The notes beneath the pieces were generated by a model, which saw only the letters and a program-made list of their open reading frames with translations, made no database searches and was not told the origin of the DNA. A stretch of 64,000 nucleotides of DNA from Symsagittifera roscoffensis (lineage: Eukaryota; Xenacoelomorpha; Acoela; Convolutidae): positions 81,081,574 through 81,145,573 of the forward strand of contig NC_087063.1 of assembly GCF_963678635.1 (NCBI RefSeq), written 5' to 3'. Below are positions 43,791 to 52,636 of the stretch, piece after piece. Positions within the stretch are counted from its first letter, which is position 1; each line of letters starts with the position of its first letter. The translations under genes and the position numbers were made by a program.

Positions 43791-44625
43791 TAATTTGAAG
43801 TCAAACTATAATGTATGCTTTTGAAGTTATATTTGAGGTTACGTATAAAAATCACTAAGAAGCAGTATGTTGCTTTCATTAGACTTTACAACTTCTGCTT
43901 TAAGAGCACTGAAAGAATTTCACAACAATTTTCCAAGAGAGATATTTCTTAGTTTACTTTTCATTTAAAGATCTAATCTTTTCTTCGAAAAGATTAATTT
44001 TTTGAAAACTTAGTTAATATGTCGACCTGTGTTTTGACTGTGCTCAAATCAAACTATGTTGTGACTGTACTTAACCAAGGTTTAGACTTTCTTGACTGAA
44101 ACTTCGTACAATCTAGAAAAATCGGAGTCGTCATGTCGTCATGTGTAAACGTTAAGCCATAGTTTTATTTGGGGTTTCCAACGGTATGATACTTCTAGAT
44201 GAGTACAAAACTCAGTGTCAAATCAACAATCGACTTTATTAATGACAAATTGTTGCATTCTGAGCCTTTACACGAAAGTGTTTCAGATGTTTGAAAAAAT
44301 TGTTTTTTTTTGGCAAGGAAACTGAGCCGAAGTACTTAACTTGAACTGCTTATAAAAATAGACTTTTTGGTTAACGTTCTATCGAAAAATTGTCAGATAA
44401 ATCAACCAGGTGTTATATTTTTTCATTTTCTCAGAAATTTGATTTGTAGTTTTTCATGAAACACATCACTTCCCGGGGTGAGCATGAACAAAGTCTCTGT
44501 TACTTTCGGCACTGATAAATGATCTGTTTTTTAAGAAAACTATACACTGAAACATTTTGAGAAACGCATCATTGGTCAAAATTAAACATATATTCAAGAT
44601 TTTACTCTCAGGTATTTACGCATAT

Positions 44626-44940
44626 TCAGGGAGACTTTACTCTCCAAAAAGCCGTCTTCAATGACCATTTTGGACAACAGTTCAAGTATTGTTCCTTTGA
44701 ATGAGATAATCGTTGAACCTCTGTCGTTGACTTTTTTTCAAACCTTCGTATACTTCGTTCAACTGGTTCTCCGAAACATTCTGCTTCTGGAATATCAAAC
44801 TCGTTAAAAAACAAGTTACGTTCATAAATTTCTTCGAAAAAAAGAAAGTTTTCAACTGAAATTTTTGCCATGTCTTGACACATTGCATAGGCGTAAAATT
44901 GACTTACATTAAGTCCAACGATCGAATTATGACTATTCAA
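44626..44940 (-). pseudogene. Unrecognised coding segment, copy 2, frameshifted at an A7 run
   Basis: Same protein as 41143-41527 up to RRFEKK, then out of frame because the A run has seven bases instead of nine. Amino-acid changes relative to copy 1 are few (for example V/F). Neither copy can encode the continuous product. Confidence 0.35.
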
Positions 44941-45462
44941 TTGCTTATTTGAATATTTTTTTTATGAATATTCATTTTTATATCAACTAGAAAATTTTAA
45001 GTGACAAAAATGGAAGGTCCAACGGTCATGTCTTCTCATATTTTTTTCCACGCAAATCTTTTTTTTTAACACAATGAATAAAACCTGTCGTTTGAAGATT
45101 TGTGAAGACATATTGTTTTAAATTCCGAGTGGGATATCCTTGTTTAACATATCAGTTTTTTATGATTTTTTACATTGCTTCGAGTGTTAGAACAGCTCCC
45201 TTGCTGTTGTACTACTGCGAAAAATCTTCAAACACAGTCGTTCTAATATTCTGCAACCAAAAGGAGGCACACTCTTGATCGTTTTTCATTGCTTTGTGAA
45301 TATCATGTCCATTTTTTTGCAGTTTTTCACTCATGCATTCTTTATCTACAGGAATAATGTTTCTAATTTCAATTAAAAAGGTTTCAACTAAAAATTTAAA
45401 AAAATTAATTCTGGAGTACCACGCTTGCCTAGGTTGTCAAATTACTCAGTGAGACAAAAGTT

Positions 45463-45693
45463 TTACATTTTGCTGTCCTTGTAGGCTCTGAGAAAGAAGA
45501 CATGTTCATCATGTTCATCATGTTGAGAAAGTGTTAAATCAATTGCTTTTTTGAGAACTGATGTTTCTTCTTTCTTTTTAAACGTTTTAATAAAAATGAT
45601 TGGGACTTGACCAAAATCAAACCATTCTATCGTTTTTGTGTTTTTTTTTGCATGGCTTCGTGGGTTGGAACCACATCCTTGCTGTTGTACCAC
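45463..45693 (-). CDS. Unrecognised coding-like segment B, copy 2
   Basis: Near-identical to 42017-42232 (D/G and D/V changes). A two-base deletion upstream changes the apparent start. Confidence 0.3.
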   Translation of the reverse strand: MVQQQGCGSNPRSHAKKNTKTIEWFDFGQVPIIFIKTFKKKEETSVLKKAIDLTLSQHDEHDEHVFFLRAYKDSKM

Positions 45694-45964
45694 TGCGAAA
45701 ACTCTGCGAAAACAGTCGTTCTAACTTATTGCCGGGTTTCTTGTAATTGTAGTAATCTCAGCCAAAAGAAGGCGCAGTCATGATTTGAGGATTTTTCCGT
45801 TCAGAAAGATGAAAATTTTGAAAATATTTTCAAATCAACACTAGTTTTTATTAAAGACAATTTTTTGCAGTCTGAGACTTTATAACAGGGTGTTTCAGTT
45901 TGTTAAAAAGAAATGGGTTTCTGGTAAAGTAACCTATTCGAAGAACTGAACTTACACTGCTCAG

Positions 45965-46207
45965 TTAACAATTAAGCTTTTTTGAGTGAGGAAGTTTTTT
46001 ACAAAAGTCATCAAATAAGTCCATCAGTATATAAACATGTTCATCCCGAAACTTCGGTTCTGTAGATTTCTCATGAAACTGATCATTTATAGGGCTAAGG
46101 AGACAAAAATCTTTGTTGTTTTTGCCACTGATAATTGATCCGTTTTTTGAGAAAGCTGTAGACTGAAAACTTCTGACAATTACACTATCGGACAAAATTA
46201 ACAGCAA
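45965..46207 (-). CDS. Unrecognised coding-like segment A, copy 2
   Basis: Matches 42518-42847 with more changes (SFQSTAFSKNGSIISGKNNK) and a shorter open frame. A 4-base insertion (GAGT) alters the C-terminus. Confidence 0.3.
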   Translation of the reverse strand: MLLILSDSVIVRSFQSTAFSKNGSIISGKNNKDFCLLSPINDQFHEKSTEPKFRDEHVYILMDLFDDFCKKLPHSKKLNC

Positions 46208-46266
46208 GGTAAAATTTTTACTCTATAAAACTTAAATTTTGTCAAAGTTAGGATGACTTCAATTGT

Positions 46267-46700
46267 TTGTCTGCCAGCAACGGAATCCAGCAATGTCTTT
46301 CAACATCACTGTGCAAGACATGTCAAAACAAGCATCATTTAACTCTTCGAGGTAATTTTAGTCAGCCCAGTCCTCATCTCGCAGCGACAATAGATGCTCT
46401 TCAAACCAACCAAAGTGGAGCTATCACAATTCTTCCAACGGCAAACATCAAAGTTTGATCTCAAAACGGTCGAATTCATCACTTGGGGGCGCTCGTTGAC
46501 AAATGTGCTCAGAGAAACGTCATCATCACCCTACAGGCATTGCATCGGCTCGGCATCAAACCAACAGAAGCTCCAGATTGCATAATTGTTATGAACCAAA
46601 GGTCCAGATCGCATAATTCATCATTTGAGAGCATTCAAGGAAAATTGTGCTCAGACGAACGTCATCATCCTACAGGCCATGCAACGGCTTGACATCGCTG
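46267..46700 (+). pseudogene. BEL/Pao Cys-His region and aspartic protease, active site altered
   Basis: SLCKTCQNKHHLTLRGN is the CxxC...HH motif that precedes the BEL protease. Then GAITILPTANIKV and, after a shift, HHLGALVDKCAQRNVIITLQ and LHRLGIKPTEA. In the family the motif after LVD is a D-S/T-G triad; here it reads DKC, so the enzyme is dead. A second similar stretch (ENCAQTNVIILQAMQRL, about 46640-46690) directly precedes RT, which suggests an internal repeat followed by loss of the region between. Confidence 0.6.
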
Positions 46701-47280
46701 GCCTTATCAAGAAGGTTCCTGTGTCAGATCAATTTCTGCCAGTCGGGAAGTACTTCGTCATGCCTCGTCATGCAGTTTGGAAGTCGGATTCAACAGCAAC
46801 AAAGTGCAGAGCTGTTTTCAACGGATCAGCTCCAACTTCAACTGGAAAGTCGTTGAATGGTTGTCTACTGGTTAGTCCCAAGCAGCAGCCAGACTTCTTC
46901 AACATCTTTTTCCGGTTCCGATTTTACAAAATTGCACTATCTACCGAGATGTAAAGGCAAATAGAACTACACCCCAGAGGTAGGAATCTTCATCAGCTCT
47001 ACTGGAGAAGTGAAGATGAGGAATCTTTTGAGAAGTACCGAATGACTCGTGTCAGCCACCGCCGACACAAAAAATGGTGGTGCAGATACTGAGGAACAAG
47101 CCATCAGAGTGCGCAGTAATCTCACGGAAACTCTGGACAGAGCCTGCCCACACCTTCAGAAGAGAGCAAGCAGTAGCAACGATATACCCGACAAATTGCA
47201 TGAAAACAAGGAGTTGCTCTTAGCAGATAATGACACCAGCGTCAAAACCCCTGGGCTCAAATGGCATCCAGTTTCTGATT
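46625..47280 (+). pseudogene. BEL/Pao reverse transcriptase, catalytic box deleted
   Basis: Frame 46625-46954 has YFVMPRHAVWKSDSTATKCR, VFNGSAPTSTGKSLNGCLL and FFRFRFYKIALSTEM, the BEL RT fingers/palm. It continues after a stop with IELHPRGRN, LYWRSEDEESFEKYRMTRV (to 47050). From 47075 the sequence jumps to the downstream part: GGADTEEQAIRVRSNL and VKTPGLKWHPVSDCF. The segment that normally carries the YVDD box is missing between 47050 and 47075. So this RT could not polymerise. Confidence 0.75.
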
Positions 47281-48180
47281 GTTTCCACGACCGGTGTATA
47301 GATAACTTGGAATCGATGAAGCCTATAGGCAATCCTGAGGGCACCGCAAACGTTATCAAGCCAGCAAAAGTCTCGGTTGTTGACTTTGAAGCAATTCCAG
47401 TTGTTGCAGGAAAAATAAAAAATGTGGCCCATGTCAGCCACCCAGATGACAAGGAAAAAGGATCCTCTGGAAGCCAGGACTTGGTGCGTTGAAACCCCAG
47501 CAGATGCCCAATTAATTGCTTGCGTTATTGGAAAGTAGATTTGAAATCACACTCTTGTCATCCGAACGCTTGAAATTAGCTGAAAAAGAAAAGAAAGAGC
47601 AACCAAACCTTGACAGTCTCATTCACCATGATTGCCCCAAGACAACTACACATGAACCAGAGTCAAATGTTTTTTGTCAAGTATCGAGGTCAATTTAACC
47701 CAACAAGTGGCCAACTTTGGGTGAAGTTTTCCGATCAAAAAAATCAAAAATCGAGAGCAAACCAGCTATCAGCACGCGTCACTCGCTTGCCCTACGACAG
47801 GAATCATCCAGACGCCTCCTACAAAAAGTTTTTGCAAAATTCAAGCCGAGTTCATAGGAGCCATAAAGTGGTCAAGTTCGGCGAAAATTGTCATAGGGAA
47901 CATTTCAAAAACCAACCTCCCGAAAAATACAAAGACGCGTTTCAGGAAGCCCCGAGATATTTCCGGACAAAAAACATCCACAGTATCACCACAAATTGTT
48001 CAATCCGCAGAAAACACAAACAGGTATCCACCCAGCATCCTCTGGTCAGCTAAAATGAGCTGGGAAGAGAAGAAAGACTCACAGAAATCCTTCTACAAGG
48101 ATTGAGAGCAGCTTATTAGATTTGCCCGAATACATTTGAAGACCTACAATCACTCTTCGGATGATAGCAAGCAATTTCGG
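47281..48180 (+). other. Unassigned coding-like sequence inside the BEL element
   Basis: Frame 47049-47492 continues past the RT similarity with KPAKVSVVDFEAIPVVAGKI. Frame 47610-48053 has MIAPRQLHMNQSQMFFVKYR, QLSARVTRLPYDRNHPDASY and a basic C-terminus. Neither matches the RT-RNase H junction expected for BEL elements. It may be displaced gag sequence or an insertion. No domain is recognised. Confidence 0.35.
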
Positions 48181-48190
48181 AAGAGTTTTT

Positions 48191-49272
48191 TCCCCATGAA
48201 CTAGTGGCCTCTGTAACGATAATGCAAAAGTTTCTATTCCAAAAACATGGGATCGGTATTTAAAATGTGATGATGATGTTGGGCCACATACACCGAACCA
48301 ATTCCAACACTGGATTGATATCCTAGGACTTTTGTCTTCCCTGGCTGTACTTCGGTACTAGGTCAAGGACAGTTTTCAGCAAGTCAATATTCATCTCTTC
48401 TTCGAAGCATCGGAGCTGACTTATGGAGCAGCTATCTATGCCACAACGACTTCAGACACAGGAATCCACACTTCCGTGTCAGCCGCCAAATCACGGTTTG
48501 CACCAAAGAAGAAAGTTTACATTCCAAAGCTTGAGCTTTGATCAATGGTTCTGCCTTGAACTAGTGACCCGTGTAACGATAATGCGAAAGTTTCCCTTCC
48601 AACAAACATGGGATGGGGAATTAAAATGTGATGATGATGTTGGGGCACACACACCGAACCGTTTCCAATACTGGATTGATATCCTAGGACTTTTGTCTTC
48701 CCTGGCTGTACTTCGGTACTTGGCCAAGGAAAGTTTTCAGCAATCCAATCTTCATCTCTTCTTCGATGCATCGGAGCTGAATTATGGAGCAGCTATCTAT
48801 GCCGGAACGACTTCAGACAGCGGAATCCACACTTCCTTGTCAGCCGCCAAATCACGATTCGCACCAAAGAAGAAAGTTTGCAATCCAAAACTTGAGCTTT
48901 GATCAATGGTTCTGCCTTGAACTAGTGACCCCTGTAACAAAATAGCAAAAAAAAATTATTGCAAAAAACATGGGATGGGGATTTAAAATGTAATGATGAT
49001 GTTGGGGCACATACACCGAACCAGTTCCAACACTGGATTGATATCCTAGGACTTTTGTCTTCCCTGGCTGTACTTCGGTACTTGGTCAAGTACAGTTTTC
49101 GGCAAGTCAATCTTCGTCTCTTCTTCGATGCATCGAAGCTGACTTATGGAGCAGCCATCTATGCCAGAACGACTTCAGACACAGGACTCCACACCTCCTT
49201 GTCGTTTTGCACCAAAGAAGAAAGTTTGCATTCCAAAGCTTGTGCTTTGATTAAGGGTTCTGGGCGGTAAAC
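48191..49272 (+). repeat. Triplicated 360-base segment of BEL/Pao RNase H
   Basis: Three tandem copies at about 48191-48550, 48551-48911 and 48912-49272 (periods 360 and 361). Each encodes ILGLLSSLAVLRYL, then an RNase H start LHLFFDASELTYGAAIYA. Copies one and two also end in AKSRFAPKKKV and PKLEL. Copies differ at a few percent of positions and have different small indels, so the triplication is not brand new. The catalytic Asp of FDAS is retained in copies 2 and 3 and becomes FEAS in copy 1. Confidence 0.8.
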
Positions 49273-49274
49273 TC

Positions 49275-49800
49275 CTGAAGTTTGTCTTGAAGTCAATACG
49301 GACTTTGCAATTGGTGGTAGATGTCACCACTTGGAGTGATTCAACAACAGCTCTTGCTTGGATCAGATTATTTCCAAACAGGTATTCTATTTTTGTGACC
49401 AACCATGTTATCAAAGTTCAACAGATACTACCAGTCGTCATAACCCAGGCGATTATACAAAGCTACCCGTAGCAGCAGCTGAACTACAAAATTTGCAGCT
49501 TTTGTGGTCAGGGCTCTCTTGGTTGCAGACAAATGAAATTTCTATTCCATCAAAACCAACAATTCTCGAAGCAAATGAAGAAAAGAACGAGCTCAAACTG
49601 TTATTCGACGAAACCATCCTGGTCACTCAGGCAAGCAGCATCATGCAAGCAGCAACAGCAAACAAGACTAAGCGTCGGACAGACAAAAAGAGCGGAAAGT
49701 TCATCGATTGGGAACGATGGCGATTTTTTAATAAAAAGTTCTGCGCATTGGAGCTTCAGTCGCAAGTTACGACCTGAAGCTTCTGAAGAAGAACACCGAC
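49275..49800 (+). pseudogene. BEL/Pao RNase H C-terminal part
   Basis: VTTWSDSTTALAWIRLFPNR is the canonical BEL RNase H motif (Asp in WSDS), followed by VTNHVIKVQQILP. A shift leads to AAAELQNLQLLWSGLSWLQT and IPSKPTI, the linker before integrase. The frame 49358-49777 ends in a basic stretch (TKRRTDKKSGKF) and DWERWRFF. One frameshift within about 49,430. Confidence 0.7.
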
Positions 49801-49947
49801 GATCGTAATCAGCTTCGAATGTTAGGACTCAAACCTTCTTCAACGAGACGTTCAGGAGCAACATTTCGACGCAGATATGAAAACAATCAGAAACGGACAA
49901 GATGTTAGCCGGCCATCCAATCTCCTTCAGCTATATCCATTCATGGA

Positions 49948-50970
49948 TTGCTAAAATTTGGTGGACGACTCACAGCTGCTGATTACTTAAATAAGACAGG
50001 AAAAACTCAGATGATCTTGCCTCCAAGCAGTCGTTTTTCGAGAATTTTGATCTGTTATAGTCACATTATTCAATTACACTGTGGACTGAATGCCACTGTT
50101 GCTCATTTTTGGCAGCAGTTCTGGATCATTCGAGTCAAGACGATGACGCGAGCAAGGATAGGCAACTGCGTCACTTGCTTCAGGTTCCTAAGCAGAGCAA
50201 TGAAATAGCTGATCGGAGATTACCCCAGTGAGACAGTCAACCCATCGCCACCATTCTCATATGTTGGTATCGACTTAGCCGGACCAATGTACTATGAGGA
50301 ATCCGATCAACTACTCGAGTGTTACATAGTAGTTTGCATTTGCTTTTCTACTAAAAAGTCTACTTGGATATTTCAAAAGCCTTGGACACTGAAGAATGCT
50401 TGAAGGTTATCAAGCAGATCTTTTCCGATAATGGAACCAATTTCATCGGATCACTCAACGAGCTAATTCAAGTAAAGAGACTTTTACAGGATAGACACAA
50501 GATTGACAGCCTACCTGATCATTTTTGAGACTTAGGTATCAATTAGAATACTATACCTGCAACCACTTAATGTTCTTTTTTGATGCTTCAACGTCTGTAA
50601 ATCACTTTATATCAACTTGTTTAACCTGACGATGGACATTGTTCTGAAAACGTTTGAATTCACATTTTAATAAACTTTCTTCTTTTACCTGTAATGACTC
50701 TTAGCTTCGGAGGGTTATGGGAAGCTGCTGTTTATTCAATGAAACTAATGAATCTACTCTATCGCAAGACAATAGGCAATGGAGGAAAAATTAATCTTGA
50801 TGAGATGTACACAGTGCTTTGTTAGATAGAAGCTATACTCAGCTCAAGACCGATCATAACGATCTCGGATGATGAAAAGACACTGTGCCACTCACTCCAT
50901 CAGTGCTGCTAAACGGCTTCAATTTAAGTCAATTGCTCATTGTTGCTGATTGTACTTGAAAAGGGCTTAG
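49948..50970 (+). pseudogene. BEL/Pao integrase, interrupted
   Basis: H2C2 zinc domain in 49948-50208: LKFGGRLTAADYL, SHIIQLHCG, FWQQFWI and CVTCFRF. The catalytic core follows: YVGIDLAGPMYY (first Asp, about 50265), IFSDNGTNFIGSLNEL (second Asp, about 50420-50465). After an insertion it resumes at about 50700 with FGGLWEAAVYSM (third acidic residue) and YTVLC*IEAILSSRPI. Stops and shifts occur throughout; inactive. Confidence 0.75.
50525..50698 (+). mobile_element. Penelope-like 3' tail inserted in the BEL integrase
   Basis: Between the second and third catalytic motifs lies non-BEL sequence ending in CCTGACGATGGACATTGTTC, GAAAACGTTTGAATTCACAT and TTTAATAAACTT. The same kind of tail (TTGATGATGCACAAAATGTG, GAAAACGTTTGAAATAACAT) follows the Penelope-like element at 52280-52360 on the minus strand. 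A 5'-truncated insertion of a related element explains the interruption. Confidence 0.5.
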
Positions 50971-51896
50971 TGAAAAAAAAAGCACTAGAAAACAATTCAA
51001 CTACCTGCACAAACTGATTGCAGAATTCTGGAAGAAATGGACTTTAAAATATCTAACCGCTATGCAACAACGGTTAGATGAGTAGTTGATGATGCTAACC
51101 GCCTTTATCGTGGCTACTTGAAATAGTGTAAAATGTATATGCCGGCAGCGATAGTCTAGTGGGGTAGTGCAAGTAAAAACAGGGATTGGGAAGCTTAGTA
51201 CACGACTTAGATCAGAAACAAAAGTCAAAAACAATGATTCGTCATCCAACTCCTCTTCCTAAGCCATCCTTCGAAATTTCCTATAACGATTTTTCTACTC
51301 CTTTTCTTCACCACAGTATCAGGGGGTTGCATCAACCAACTCCAGCCGCCTGAGGGCCACCCGAAACTTTCAATACACCTTCTCCACAACCTCCACCTTC
51401 CCCGCAATCAGTCAAGACAACTTCACACCCACCTTTTTTTTTACTGCATCCAAGTTTCATCTCCATCTGAAATATGAAAAAACTGATCAAATATCACCGG
51501 AGAAGGCCTTGTTGGAACAAACAAAGCATGTTTTAAACGGCAAGATAATTTGTTCACATGTAAACTGAATTAAAAACTCACCCATAAAATATTCATTTCA
51601 TTTACCCGCAATTTATGGTAACTAAATCATCATTAATTCAATTTTCATACAATACAGTCGCTTTCCAGCTATCGCGAAGTATTCAGTTATTATATTTTTG
51701 CATCGAGTTTTGCCTTTGTAAATAAAGTAGTTCTTCTTTCTAGAATTTTACTGCGGCTGAATTTAATGCCTACTCCCTGTCAGCCTGGTTGGTCGTTTAC
51801 CCCGTTGTAGAAAAGCTTGTAGAGTAACAGCTCTCGTAATTTCGATTAGTCGCGAGCCTTCATCTTGGTAACGTATTTTTCTTGCAAGTTTTTTTT
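50971..51896. other. No gene recognised; possible BEL 3' LTR
   Basis: Contains a Pro/Ser-rich readable stretch near 51240-51450 and two AATAAA-like signals (51721). The sequence would be the place for a 3' LTR, but I found no matching 5' copy. Confidence 0.35.
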
Positions 51897-52250
51897 TCAG
51901 TTTCGTGATGACTTGGGGTGCTTGTGCGTTAGTGTACCGATTCGGCTTGTAGAAGTGTTCTTACATTCCAAATAGCGGAACGTAATGATAGTTTGGATAG
52001 GTTTTAGATGTCGTCTTTGCTTGTTCACAAGGTACCACAGGTTCAAAATGTCCGAGTTCCCGTCCGGCACAGGTTTTTTTTTGATATGTTTTGTTGTAGT
52101 CAGAATTTTTTGATCCCGGAACCTCGTCAGCTTCCTACTTCTAACCTCGTCGCGCGTGTTAATTGCCGGTCTCACTTTCCGAATGTGCAACCCCTGAGGT
52201 AAGTAACTTAATGTTGCTGAGTCTAGGACAACAAGCCGACGTGATTTCAA
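51897..52250 (-). pseudogene. Penelope-like element, C-terminal coding fragment (second element)
   Basis: The minus frame of 117 codons begins with LPQGLHIRKVRPAINTRDEV and RSRKLTRFRDQ, clearly related to the C-terminal end of the neighbouring Penelope-like ORF (LEALHIWSERLRINTRDEFR at about 52655-52715). The rest of the frame (VPDGNSDILNLWYLVNK...) is not recognised and may be non-coding. It is a separate, 5'-truncated copy. Confidence 0.5.
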
Positions 52251-52636
52251 GCCGAAGGGACTTCAGGCCGAAATTGAAACTTTATAAGCATTTCAATTTG
52301 TAAGAAATTTAAAATGTTATTTCAAACGTTTTCGCACATTTTGTGCATCATCAAGATTAAATTTTTTACAATATTTACAAAACGATCAAAGATCTGAAGA
52401 ATGACAAACATGTCTAAGAATGCTTTAAAACGTTTTGACCAATCAAATTTAAACAACTGTAATTGCATAATAAGTTACGTAATCAATAGTTACGTTTTCC
52501 TGTGAATTTCTGATATTTCTTTTTCGCTTTTCGTTCTTTCATAGTTATAAAATTCAATTTGGGATTGTTTTTGAGTTTGACATGTCAGTTTTTTAACTTT
52601 TAGCCATGTTATTTGTAGACTTTTAGCAATTTGAGA
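52251..52636 (-). other. 3' untranslated tail of the Penelope-like element
   Basis: Follows the element's last stop on the minus strand. It contains the conserved tail TTGATGATGCACAAAATGTG with GAAAACGTTTGAAATAAC (52305-52355), a signature of the 3' ends of Penelope-like and some other target-primed elements. Confidence 0.5.

Larger units (their letters stand above)
44452..46240. repeat. Segmental duplication, copy 2
   Basis: Partner of 41005-42860. It contains the second copies of the three minus-strand coding-like segments (44580-44940, 45463-45693, 45965-46207). Confidence 0.85.
46260..50970 (+). mobile_element. BEL/Pao-type LTR retrotransposon, decayed
   Basis: Plus-strand remnants in BEL/Pao order: Cys-His region and protease, reverse transcriptase, RNase H, integrase. 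The sequence is less AT-rich than its flanks. Parts are deleted (most of gag, the RT catalytic region), triplicated (RNase H) or interrupted by an insertion (integrase). No LTR pair could be recognised. Candidates for 3' LTR sequence lie within 51000-51890. Confidence 0.8.
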
